Source of the DNA: JAPOXR01 sp965221815
GTDB lineage: Bacteria > Pseudomonadota > Alphaproteobacteria > Rhodobacterales > Rhodobacteraceae
Direction of reading: 5' to 3'
DNA length: 64,000 bases
NCBI GenBank assembly: GCA_965221815.1
Contig: OZ244915.1
Coordinates: 2,294,001-2,358,000, forward strand
Part shown: piece by piece, positions 1 to 7,960 of the stretch
Numbering within the stretch: position 1 is the first letter of the stretch
How the letters are laid out: every line of letters begins with the position of its first letter
Program-made: the position numbers and the translations under genes
Notes under the pieces: generated by a model
Database searches by the model: none
The model's input: only the letters and a program-made list of their open reading frames with translations
What the model was told of the DNA's origin: nothing

Positions 1-2954
1 CCCGCCAACTTGAAGTTTTTCGGTTTCCCGGACACCTGCTGTTGCAGTTCGGAGTAGAGGCAAACTCCCTGTTCCCTGAGTGTTGGCCATAATTCATCCA
101 ACGGATGACCCGAAAGATAGTAACCAATCGCGAACAGCTCTTTTTCCGACTTCTCTGCCGTGCTCCATTCGTCACTCACCGGTAACGAATACGACTGTGT
201 GTCATTCAAATCGTCTCCAAACAACGAGTCCTGGTTGGCCAGCCGCTCAGCGAAACATGCGTTGGAATGCGCAACGAGCAAATCGAGCGAGTCAAATACG
301 CGTTTACGATTGGGCTCCAGCGAGTCGAATACCCCTGCCAGAACCAGACTTTCCAATTGTCGTCTGCCGATCCGTTTGAGCTCGACCCGCCCGGCAAAGT
401 CGAACAGATCCTTGAATTGGGAAGCCTTGCGCGTCTCAACCAACTGTCGCATCGCCTCTGAACCGGCATTGCGCACAGCACAGAGACCATAAATCACTTC
501 GCCGTTGCGGACCGAGAATTCAGCTTCCGACTCATTGATGCATGGCGGTCGTAAACTGATCTTGAGACGCCGGAGTTCTCCGGCAAAGGATTTAAGCTTT
601 TCCGGGTCACTAATGTCACAATTCATCACTGACGCCATGAACTCCATAGGATGATTGGCCTTGAGCCAGGCTGTCTGGTAGCTCACCAACCCGTAGGCGG
701 CGGCATGGGCTTTGGGAAACCCGTATTCGGCAAAGCGGGCCATCAGTTCCCAGGTTTCATTCGCTGTCTTTTGATCAACCTTGTTGTTGCTGGCCCCCTC
801 AAGAAATTTGGGCTTGGCCGCGTCCATTTCTGACTGAACCTTCTTGCCGATCGCCCGACGCAGCAAGTCAGCCTGTCCAAGCGAGTAGCCGGCCATCGAT
901 TGCGCGATCTGCATGACCTGTTCCTGGTAAACCATGATACCATGGGTCTCGGCGACGATATGATCAATCGTCTCATGCTGTTTCTTGCGTTTGATGACGC
1001 CGTTCTTGACATCACAATAGGTCGGGATATTGTCCATCGGACCCGGTCGATAAAGTGCGACGAGTGCCACGATATCCTCGATACAGGTCGGTTTCAGGCG
1101 GCGTAGCGTGTCCTTCATGCCGGCGCTCTCCAGTTGGAACACCGCGACAGTTTCAGCGGCAGCGCACATCCGATAGGTCTTCTGATCCTCCAGTGACACA
1201 TTGTTGATATCGATATGTGTCCCCCCAGCGGCCAGAAGATCGATTGTTTTCCGGATGGCAGTCAGTGTCTTCAGCCCGAGGAAATCAAACTTGACCAAAC
1301 CCGCTTTTTCAACCCACTTCATCGAGAATTGCGTTGCTGGAATGCTGGATCTTGGATCACGATAGAGCGGCACAATCTCATCGAGAGGCCGGTCACCGAT
1401 GACGATGCCGGCGGCATGCGTCGAAGCATTGCGGAAAAGCCCCTCCAGCAACTGTGCCGTGTCAAACAGGCGCCGGATCACGGGATCTGATTCGCACATC
1501 TCCCGGAGTCGTGGCTCGCGTTGCAGGGCTTCCCTGATCGGGACATTCTGCATGCCATCACGCGGGAGCATCTTGGCCATTTCATCGACCTTGCGATAGG
1601 GAACGCGCAGCACCCGCCCGACATCACGCACGGCGAGACGGGACAGCAGCGCGCCAAAAGTGATGATTTGTGCGACCCGATCAGCACCGTATCTCTCCTG
1701 AACATAGCGGATCACCTCCTCCCGTCGTTCCTGGCAGAAATCGACGTCGAAGTCGGGCATTGACACCCGTTCAGGATTCAGAAATCGCTCAAACAGCAGA
1801 TCAAATCGCAGGGGATCAATATCGGTAATCGTAAGGGAATAGGCGACCAGTGACCCGGCGCCGGAGCCACGCCCTGCACCAACAGGTATCCTGTTTGTCT
1901 TGGCCCACTTGATGAAATCTGCAACGATCAGGAAATAGCCGGCAAAGCCCATCCTGATGATAACACCGAGTTCATATTCGAGTCGTTCACGATAGACCTC
2001 GGCCGGTGCGGCGGGTGCAATCACTTCCAGCCGACGGTTGAGTCCGTCCCGCGCCTGAAGCTCCAGTTCGGCGGTTTCGCTGTCGGTGAATTTTGGCATC
2101 ATCACCGCGCGTGGCTTCGCCCAGTATGTGCAACGCCGTGCGATTTCCACACTATTGGTGAGGGCCTCCGGCAGATCGGCAAACAGTTCGGCCATTGCCT
2201 GCTGTGACTTGAAGTAATGTTCCTCCGTCAACTGGCGGCGGCCCCGGACCTGTTCAACATGCGCCGCCTGATTGATACAGATCAACGCATCATGTGCCGC
2301 AAACATCTCTTGATCCGGAAAGTGAACATCATTGGTTGCAACCAGCGGAAGTCCGAACTGGTAGGCCAATTCCAACATCACCGTCTCGGCGCGTCTTTCA
2401 CGATTCCACAGATCAGATCCTTCAGCCTTATGGCGTTGAATCTCGACGTAAATGTGGCCAGGGAAGATGTCTGCGAGCGCCCGCAAGGCTGCTTCTGATT
2501 CGGCAGGGCGGCCCGCGGCGGCGGGCTGACCAACCGGGCCATCGACACCGCCCGTCAGACAGATTAAACCTGCCGAATGGTCCCGCAGATCGTCAAGTGA
2601 CAAACCGTCTGATGCCGCGTGTGAACCGAGATACAGACGGGAATTCAGCTTCAGCAGACTGCGATATCCGGCCTCATCCTTGGCCAATAACAGAATGGCG
2701 GCGGGACCCGTCTCTATCTCTTCGTCAGAGAATCGCAGCACAAAGTGGCAGCCGTGGATCGGCTGGATCCCTTTTCTGGTGGCCCCTGTCGCAAATTCAA
2801 GTGCGCCAAAAAGATTGCTGTTATCGGTGACCGCAACCGCTGGCATCTCATGCCTGACGCAGAGATCCGGCAGATCAGCAAGCCGCACTGCGCCCTCGAG
2901 GAGCGAATATTCGCTGCGCACCCGCAGATGAACGAATCTCGGCAAATCCTGCAT
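1..2954 (-). CDS. dnaE: DNA polymerase III alpha subunit, 3' end beyond the window
   Basis: Catalytic subunit of the replicative DNA polymerase. The minus-strand frame is open from the ATG at 2954 to the window edge, giving about 984 residues of a protein that is usually about 1150, so the C-terminal part is missing. The N-terminus (FVHLRVRSEYSLLEGAVRL) is the PHP domain. The palm carries the polymerase carboxylate motif PDFDVDF near 1745-1760, preceded by the GRGSGAGSLVAY block near 1865. Later blocks such as YRPGPMDNIPTY and QEQVMQIAQ are also intact. An in-frame TAA lies 12 codons upstream of the ATG, and an AGAGAGG sits just before it, so this start is the only reasonable one. The call is firm; only the end is unseen. 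Confidence 0.97.
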   Translation of the reverse strand, partial: MQDLPRFVHLRVRSEYSLLEGAVRLADLPDLCVRHEMPAVAVTDNSNLFGALEFATGATRKGIQPIHGCHFVLRFSDEEIETGPAAILLLAKDEAGYRSLLKLNSRLYLGSHAASDGLSLDDLRDHSAGLICLTGGVDGPVGQPAAAGRPAESEAALRALADIFPGHIYVEIQRHKAEGSDLWNRERRAETVMLELAYQFGLPLVATNDVHFPDQEMFAAHDALICINQAAHVEQVRGRRQLTEEHYFKSQQAMAELFADLPEALTNSVEIARRCTYWAKPRAVMMPKFTDSETAELELQARDGLNRRLEVIAPAAPAEVYRERLEYELGVIIRMGFAGYFLIVADFIKWAKTNRIPVGAGRGSGAGSLVAYSLTITDIDPLRFDLLFERFLNPERVSMPDFDVDFCQERREEVIRYVQERYGADRVAQIITFGALLSRLAVRDVGRVLRVPYRKVDEMAKMLPRDGMQNVPIREALQREPRLREMCESDPVIRRLFDTAQLLEGLFRNASTHAAGIVIGDRPLDEIVPLYRDPRSSIPATQFSMKWVEKAGLVKFDFLGLKTLTAIRKTIDLLAAGGTHIDINNVSLEDQKTYRMCAAAETVAVFQLESAGMKDTLRRLKPTCIEDIVALVALYRPGPMDNIPTYCDVKNGVIKRKKQHETIDHIVAETHGIMVYQEQVMQIAQSMAGYSLGQADLLRRAIGKKVQSEMDAAKPKFLEGASNNKVDQKTANETWELMARFAEYGFPKAHAAAYGLVSYQTAWLKANHPMEFMASVMNCDISDPEKLKSFAGELRRLKISLRPPCINESEAEFSVRNGEVIYGLCAVRNAGSEAMRQLVETRKASQFKDLFDFAGRVELKRIGRRQLESLVLAGVFDSLEPNRKRVFDSLDLLVAHSNACFAERLANQDSLFGDDLNDTQSYSLPVSDEWSTAEKSEKELFAIGYYLSGHPLDELWPTLREQGVCLYSELQQQVSGKPKNFKLA

Positions 2955-3029
2955 ACCTCTCTGGTAAACGAGTTCACTCTTGGCGTGAACAGTTTACGAT
3001 GGCAGTTGCCAAAAAAACCGCGACGATTC

Positions 3030-3118
3030 CGCCACCCGGATTCGCTATGCCTGACCCAAACGATCCGCCACATGGCTCCGCCAAACGGACTGCACCCGGA
3101 ATGAACGGGAATTGCTGG
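3030..3118. repeat. Dispersed direct repeat R1, left copy
   Basis: The last 49 bases (3070-3118) are identical to 6410-6458, and the 40 bases before them match imperfectly. Two same-orientation copies therefore bracket about 3.3 kb containing the split protease gene, the IS630 copy and the MITE. No coding function is supported. Confidence 0.8.
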
Positions 3119-3229
3119 CACATGAGGGTGACTATTGTTGGCGATAGATCGGGGATGTCGACTGACCAAGTCAGTCACTGGGTGGCTTGGGGACCGTCTT
3201 CTTTTGCCAACAGGAAAATATGAAAGAGC

Positions 3230-3472
3230 ATGAGCATGGGGTGTCGAATTGGTATGGCAACTGATGTGGCCGCACGGGTTCGAAGGCTGAAGCAGGATGG
3301 GATTGTCCCATCGCGTGCGACATACACAACCATCAAAAGTGATCTGACATATGAAGACGCCAACGCACTGGAAATCCAATTGCGTGAGGCCTGCGGCCGC
3401 CGTTGCCAAGGCAGCCCAGGGGGTAGGCCTGTCCCCGGGCAGCGTTGGTCCTTTTATCGGATTGAGTGGTAA
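3230..3472 (+). CDS. Small GIY-YIG-like protein, possibly truncated
   Basis: An 80-residue frame between dnaE and the protease locus. The sequence contains a CRIGMATDVAARVRRLK stretch, a TYEDANALE stretch and a CQGSPGG ... WSFYRIEW tail. These resemble the small GIY-YIG-related proteins in which a tyrosine/glycine strand is followed by an arginine helix and a tyrosine-glutamate helix. The canonical first strand (GIY) is not visible, so the N-terminus may be missing or the gene may be a remnant. No strong ribosome binding site precedes the ATG. Family membership is from memory of the motif pattern and is tentative. Confidence 0.4.
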   Translation: MSMGCRIGMATDVAARVRRLKQDGIVPSRATYTTIKSDLTYEDANALEIQLREACGRRCQGSPGGRPVPGQRWSFYRIEW

Positions 3473-3541
3473 ATCTCATTGGATATGATCCAAGGTCGGT
3501 GATCCGGGGAGACATAATGTCTGTTAACCCTTACTTTCTGA

Positions 3542-3563
3542 GAGTACCGCAAAGTGTGGGGCA
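3542..3563. repeat. 22-bp repeat R2, first copy
   Basis: This 22-mer is perfectly inverted at 6268-6289 and has a direct, two-mismatch copy at 6012-6033. The first and last copies face each other around the protease / IS630 / MITE segment. Confidence 0.75.
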
Positions 3564-3686
3564 ATTCAGGCAGCCATTCGGGTTTCCGCGTGGGTTACCA
3601 GACCGGGATACCATTGCTCGAACTTGTCGTGAGGGCCCATCGTGTGCTGTGAGGGTCTTGGGATGAACCCGAGAGGCTTCTCCGGG

Positions 3687-3884
3687 TCAAAAGTTGTCGC
3701 TAAGCAGCTGCCTCTTCCCACGACCCAACGGGGGCTCAAGCTTGTACTCTGACTTGACCTTCACACCCGCGCCTTTGAAGCGGTTCTCCAGAGCCTCATG
3801 AGCATTGACGACGCTTGAATCAATTTTGTGGTTCTGTTTCAGAATCTTCTTCTTTGCCTCAACAATTTTGCCCTTGTTCCGCAT
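3687..3884 (-). CDS. Small basic protein coupled to the SDH-type protease
   Basis: A 65-residue lysine-rich protein beginning MRNKGKIVEAKKKILKQN. Its ATG follows the protease stop codon by one base (TGA-A-ATG), with AGGGAG about 8 bases upstream inside the protease 3' end. Tight spacing and a good Shine-Dalgarno sequence suggest a two-gene operon with translational coupling. I do not recognise the family. The protein is predicted soluble, with no signal peptide or membrane segment; the N-terminal half could be helical. The split of the protease gene by the IS630 copy upstream may cut this gene off from its promoter. Confidence 0.6.
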   Translation of the reverse strand: MRNKGKIVEAKKKILKQNHKIDSSVVNAHEALENRFKGAGVKVKSEYKLEPPLGRGKRQLLSDNF

Positions 3885-4222
3885 TTCAGAAATACTCCCT
3901 TGTGTGAACGAAGGATATTGAACTGTTCTTGTAGGCATAGTCGCGCAGCAATTCAAAATATCCCCGGATTGCCTGATACAGCTCAACATCTTCTTCGAGG
4001 TTGTCGATCTTCAAGCCAACCGTATCGCGCAGTGTGGCCGCATCAATCCCCCGGCCGTGGGAGCGCCATTTTTCCGGATCATTGAGCAGTTTCGCGATCT
4101 CGCGCGCCCGCGCTTCCTTCATGCCCTCTGTCACTTCCTTCTTGTCTGTTTCTGTCCTCGTCCAGTTCTTGAATTTGTATTGTGTGAGCCATTTCTTGAG
4201 AAGATCAATTGACAGCTCTCTA

Positions 4223-5435
4223 GTGTATAATAACAAACAAAGGATTCTATTCCTGCCCCACATCATGGTATCATCCTGCCGCCGCGAGCCCGCGGCCAAC
4301 ACCAAGGCAGGAGACAGACCCATGGGCAGGACATCGACACGGCCGGAGATCCGGCTGCCAGACACCGATCGCACACGCCTCGAGCACATCGTCAGCCACC
4401 CCCAGAGCCCTCAGAAGCATGTCTGGCGGGCCCGCATCATCCTCGCCCTCGGGGACGGCTGTGGCCTCGTCGAGACCATGCGGCAGACAGGCCTCTCGAA
4501 ACCCACCGTCTGGCGCTGGTGGGACCGTTTCCTTTCCGAGGGTGTCGACGGTCTCCTGCGCGATGCCACCCGGCCGCCGGGCAAGACACCCATTCCCGCC
4601 GACCGGATCCAGGCCGTCATCGATCTGGCGATGTCGCCACCCCCGCCCAACCGCAGCCACTGGACCCTCAAGGCCCTGGCCACAGCGGTCGGGGGCCTGA
4701 CGGCCACCACCGTGCACCGGATCCTGCAGCGCCATGGCCTGCGGCCCCATCAGGTCAAGACCTTCAAGGTCTCGAACGATCCCCGGTTCGGCATCAAGGC
4801 CCACGATGTCATCGGACTGTACATGAACCCACCGGATCACGCCGTGGTCCTCTCGGTGGATGAAAAGACCCAGATCCAGGCCCTCGGCCGCACCCAGACA
4901 CCCCTGCCGCCCGCCCCGGGTCACCCGACAACCCGCACGCATGATTACAAACGGAACGGCACCACCACGTTGCTGGCGGCCCTCGATGTCGCCACTGGCA
5001 AGGTGGTCGGAAAGATGACCGAGCGCCACCGCTCCGAGGATTTCTGTGCGTTCCTCGATCATGTGGCGGCGGACCTCGACCCCACGATGGCGGTCCATGT
5101 CATCCTTGACAACCTGTCCGCCCACAAGTCGGCGCACGTGCATGCCTGGCTTGCCGACCACCCGCACTGGACCTTCCACTTCACACCGACATCGGCCTCG
5201 TGGATGAACGCCGTCGAGGGCTTCTTCTCGAAACTGGCCCGACAGAGACTCAAGCATGCCATCTTCAATTCCCTTGACGCGTGCATCACAGCGGTAGAAG
5301 ACTACATCGCCCACCACAATGCCCATGAGGCCCACCCGTTCCGCTGGCGCCGGGACCCCGAGGATCTCGTCGCATCCTGGAAGCGGGGCCACCGACGGTT
5401 GCAGGATATGGAACTATCTGTATGAGGCAAAACAC
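4223..5435 (+). mobile_element. IS630-family insertion sequence, copy 1
   Basis: A 1213-bp element flanked by TA on both sides (4221-4222 and 5436-5437), the IS630 target duplication. Its ends share GTGT / ACAC termini. It is almost identical to copy 2 at 54518-55730, with one substitution seen (base 5037). It interrupts the SDH-type protease gene and carries one transposase gene in the opposite orientation to that gene. Confidence 0.92.
4322..5425 (+). CDS. IS630-family DDE transposase
   Basis: A 367-residue transposase. The N-terminal helix-turn-helix region includes GCGLVETMRQTGLSKPTVWRW. The DDE catalytic core shows VLSVDEKTQ (first Asp), HVILDNLSAHK (second Asp) and MNAVEGFFSKL (Glu). 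The ATG at 4322 has AGGAG about 8 bases upstream, which decides the start; the frame stays open upstream only because it runs through the protease gene. All catalytic residues are present, so the enzyme is likely active. It differs from copy 2 by Glu here versus Ala there in HRS[E/A]DFCAF. Confidence 0.93.
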   Translation: MGRTSTRPEIRLPDTDRTRLEHIVSHPQSPQKHVWRARIILALGDGCGLVETMRQTGLSKPTVWRWWDRFLSEGVDGLLRDATRPPGKTPIPADRIQAVIDLAMSPPPPNRSHWTLKALATAVGGLTATTVHRILQRHGLRPHQVKTFKVSNDPRFGIKAHDVIGLYMNPPDHAVVLSVDEKTQIQALGRTQTPLPPAPGHPTTRTHDYKRNGTTTLLAALDVATGKVVGKMTERHRSEDFCAFLDHVAADLDPTMAVHVILDNLSAHKSAHVHAWLADHPHWTFHFTPTSASWMNAVEGFFSKLARQRLKHAIFNSLDACITAVEDYIAHHNAHEAHPFRWRRDPEDLVASWKRGHRRLQDMELSV

Positions 5436-6011
5436 TAGCCTGTTCAAATTGGTGCAATTCGCCCAAGTCCAACTTGACCAACAGTGCATATTCAGCTGTC
5501 GACAAATCGCCGTTTTTTGCTTTGTCATTGAGCCGCTCATATTGATTCAGGTAGGACAATGCCGGGACCAGCTGCCCCTCTCTTTCGATTTGGGGGTCAA
5601 TTGGGCCCAAGCAAGAAAAATGATCCATCATAATCTTGTCTGCACTTAAGGCCAGAATTGTGCCAGCCGACATGGCCCGGTCCGGGACAATGACAATCAC
5701 TTCCCGATATATGAAGCGAATCACAGCGACCATTCGCTCCACAACCTCGACCACTCCCCCGGGGGTATCAAGGATAATGGTCACAGCCCGCTTGTGTTCC
5801 GGAAGTGTTTCAATGGCCTGACGCAACCGATGTTCCAGCCCTGGAACAATCGGGCTGATAATGGTGACCATATCGGTGCCAAGCTTTTGACCAATGTCAG
5901 TAAGACACTGTGTCAAATGGTATTTTATATGACTGTCCAAAGGCTGCATGGCAGTGAATTTACACATGTTCAATTTTAAGTAAACCCTGCATCAGATGAT
6001 GCGTTTTTCGA

Positions 6012-6033
6012 GAGTACCACAAACTGTGGGGCA
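6012..6033. repeat. 22-bp repeat R2, degenerate copy
   Basis: Same orientation as 3542-3563 with two mismatches. It lies just outside the 5' end of the split protease gene and next to the MITE. Confidence 0.55.
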
Positions 6034-6046
6034 ATTGTGTTTTATC

Positions 6047-6229
6047 GTAACTATTCAGCTACAATCTGTTGTTCTGATGTGGGGTTTTTGTGGACATTTG
6101 GTGGTTGTGTACGGGCTTCGTATTCAATTTATTGGACCTGACAGTCGCCGGTGACAGATTTTGTCTCGGAAACCACAGCATTTGGTTTTTTATGAGCGTT
6201 GGGAACGAATTGTGGTGCTGAATAGTTAC
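6047..6229. mobile_element. 183-bp MITE with IS66-like ends
   Basis: Perfect 13-bp terminal inverted repeats, GTAACTATTCAGC at the left and its reverse complement at the right. The element is flanked by an exact 8-bp direct repeat GTTTTATC at 6039-6046 and 6230-6237. Eight-base duplications and GTAA termini are typical of the IS66 family, so this looks like a non-autonomous derivative. It contains no coding frame. Confidence 0.8.
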
Positions 6230-6267
6230 GTTTTATCTATGATGGCACGAAGAGTCTCTATGTCGGA

Positions 6268-6289
6268 TGCCCCACACTTTGCGGTACTC
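6268..6289. repeat. 22-bp repeat R2, inverted copy
   Basis: Exact reverse complement of 3542-3563. With that copy it brackets about 2.7 kb of accessory DNA. Confidence 0.75.
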
Positions 6290-6369
6290 CCGTCTGCGTA
6301 GCCACCTGCCTCCACGCCATCTTCAAAGTTCATCCCACACATCGCTACCCCATCACCCCGCGGCAATTC

Positions 6370-6458
6370 TGCCGCCTGGATTGGCTGTGCCTGAACAAAG
6401 CCCCCTGCAACATGGCTCCGCCAAACGGACTGCACCCGGAATGAACGGGAATTGCTGG
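6370..6458. repeat. Dispersed direct repeat R1, right copy
   Basis: Bases 6410-6458 are identical to 3070-3118; the preceding 40 bases are a weaker match. The repeat lies about 110 bases upstream of xdhA. Confidence 0.8.
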
Positions 6459-6568
6459 ACACGATCTGGCATCTGCTATTTTCTGTCATTCTTCTGTATA
6501 ATGAGTTGACAAGTACAACTGAGAGGCGGGTATGACATCCTCCCTACGAACTCCCGCGGAGCCGACAG

Positions 6569-7960
6569 ATGGTTGAAATTTCAGTAAACAGTCAGCGTGT
6601 TTCGCTGGATCTGTCTTCGCCGTACCGAACTCTGCTCGAGTTTCTGCGCGAAGATCTTGGCCTGACCGGAACCAAGGAAGGCTGTAACGAGGGCGACTGC
6701 GGTGCCTGTACGGTCCTGATTTGTGATCACTTTGCCGGGCAGCAACGCTATCGTGCCGTCAATTCCTGTATATTGTTCCTGCCTCAAATGGTCGGAAAAA
6801 CAGTTCGTACGGTGGAAGGGTTGTTGGCCCCGGACGGGTCCCCACATCCGGTTCAGGATGCCATGGTCAGGCATCATGGGAGTCAATGCGGCTTTTGCAC
6901 CCCGGGTTTCGTCATGTCGCTGGTTGCCGCACACACCAATGGTGATCGCAATCACGACGATGTCCTCGCCGGCAATCTTTGCCGTTGCACCGGCTATGCG
7001 CCAATCGTGCGGGCAGCTGAAGATGCGGCCACCCGACCGATCCCGGACTGGCTGGGCCAAGAGACAGCGGAAGCGGGTACGATTCCGTATGGTGAAGCGA
7101 CTGATCGCCTCGTGGTGCACCAGGATCTCGACACGTTTGCCGACTGGTATGCCGAGAATCCAACATCACTCATCGTTGGCGGTGCAACCGATGTCGGATT
7201 GTGGGTCACCAAGCAGTTTCGTACGCCGCACCACATGTGCTTCATCGGCGATATCGCCGATCTGGCGAGAATTGATATCGGGGTAGAAAAAATTGAAATC
7301 GGGGCCACGGTCACGATTTCTTCCCTCCATGACGCCATGCAGGACCTTTATCCGTCTTTTGCAGAACTGTTGCGCCGATTTGGTTCCGTGCAGGTTCGTC
7401 ATTCGGCAACCATCGGTGGGAACCTCGCCAATGGATCGCCCATTGGCGATGCGGCTCCAGCCCTGATTGCGCTTGGAGCACAACTGACGTTGCGCCGCGG
7501 GCCGAAGAGGCGGTCTATTCCTCTTGAAGACTTTTTCCTTGATTACGGCAAGCAGGATCGACACCCCGGAGAATTCGTTGAATCCGTCAGGTTTCAACGG
7601 CAGGCGGACCGCCTTCGCTGCTACAAACTGTCGAAACGTTTCGACCAGGATATTTCCGCAGTCTGCGGCTGTTTCAATATCACCGTCGTTGACGGCAAAG
7701 TCACCGCGGCACGTATTGCATTCGGTGGCATGGCGGCAACACCGAAACGGGCCTTGCATGCCGAAGCCGCGCTATGCGGTCAGGACTGGACAGAATCAAC
7801 CGTGCAGTGTGCAATGGAAGCATTCCCGGATGATTTTACCCCTTTGAGTGATGCCCGTGCCTCAGCCAATTACCGCATGACTGTCGCGCGCAACATGCTC
7901 CTCAAATATTTTCTCCAAGATCGCCAGCCCGCAGAGATCGCCCAGGTGACCCATGTCTGA
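6569..7960 (+). CDS. xdhA: Xanthine dehydrogenase small subunit (FeS/FAD)
   Basis: The electron-transfer subunit of xanthine dehydrogenase, which oxidises hypoxanthine and xanthine to urate in the cytoplasm. Its 463 residues are ordered as a plant-type [2Fe-2S] domain (CNEGDCGACTVL, Cys39/44/47, then Cys67), the alpha-helical second cluster domain (CGFCTPGFVM and NLCRCTGY), and the FAD domain with IVGGATDVGLWVTKQ and ATIGGNLANGSPIGD. The C-terminal FAD subdomain ends near the usual length. A GCGGAG lies about 9 bases before the ATG. The 3' end overlaps xdhB by 8 bases, so this is the first gene of a tightly packed operon. Confidence 0.95.
   Translation: MVEISVNSQRVSLDLSSPYRTLLEFLREDLGLTGTKEGCNEGDCGACTVLICDHFAGQQRYRAVNSCILFLPQMVGKTVRTVEGLLAPDGSPHPVQDAMVRHHGSQCGFCTPGFVMSLVAAHTNGDRNHDDVLAGNLCRCTGYAPIVRAAEDAATRPIPDWLGQETAEAGTIPYGEATDRLVVHQDLDTFADWYAENPTSLIVGGATDVGLWVTKQFRTPHHMCFIGDIADLARIDIGVEKIEIGATVTISSLHDAMQDLYPSFAELLRRFGSVQVRHSATIGGNLANGSPIGDAAPALIALGAQLTLRRGPKRRSIPLEDFFLDYGKQDRHPGEFVESVRFQRQADRLRCYKLSKRFDQDISAVCGCFNITVVDGKVTAARIAFGGMAATPKRALHAEAALCGQDWTESTVQCAMEAFPDDFTPLSDARASANYRMTVARNMLLKYFLQDRQPAEIAQVTHV

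Larger units (their letters stand above)
3886..5967 (-). pseudogene. SDH-type serine protease (ClpP/SppA fold), split by IS630
   Basis: Serine dehydrogenase proteinase-type protein, related to the SppA/ClpP superfamily. The 5' part (5967 down to 5438) holds LDTPGGVVEVVERM, AMSAGTILALSADKI (the SAG serine is the expected nucleophile) and DHFSCLGPIDPQ. The 3' part (4220 down to 3886) holds RELSIDLLKKWLTQYKF and a helical C-terminus ending SFVHTREYF. Deleting the IS (4223-5435) and one TA rejoins EQA to REL in frame, restoring about 288 residues, a full-length family member. Apart from the insertion I see no frameshift or stop, so the disruption looks recent. The ATG at 5967 is chosen over a TTG at 5973; neither has a clear Shine-Dalgarno sequence. 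The 65-aa gene lies directly downstream. Confidence 0.85.

Noticed and set aside
4271..5392. 373-codon minus-strand frame inside IS630 (also 54561-55682 in copy 2)
   Set aside because: It is the antisense shadow of the transposase gene, G+C-rich and without any recognisable motif.
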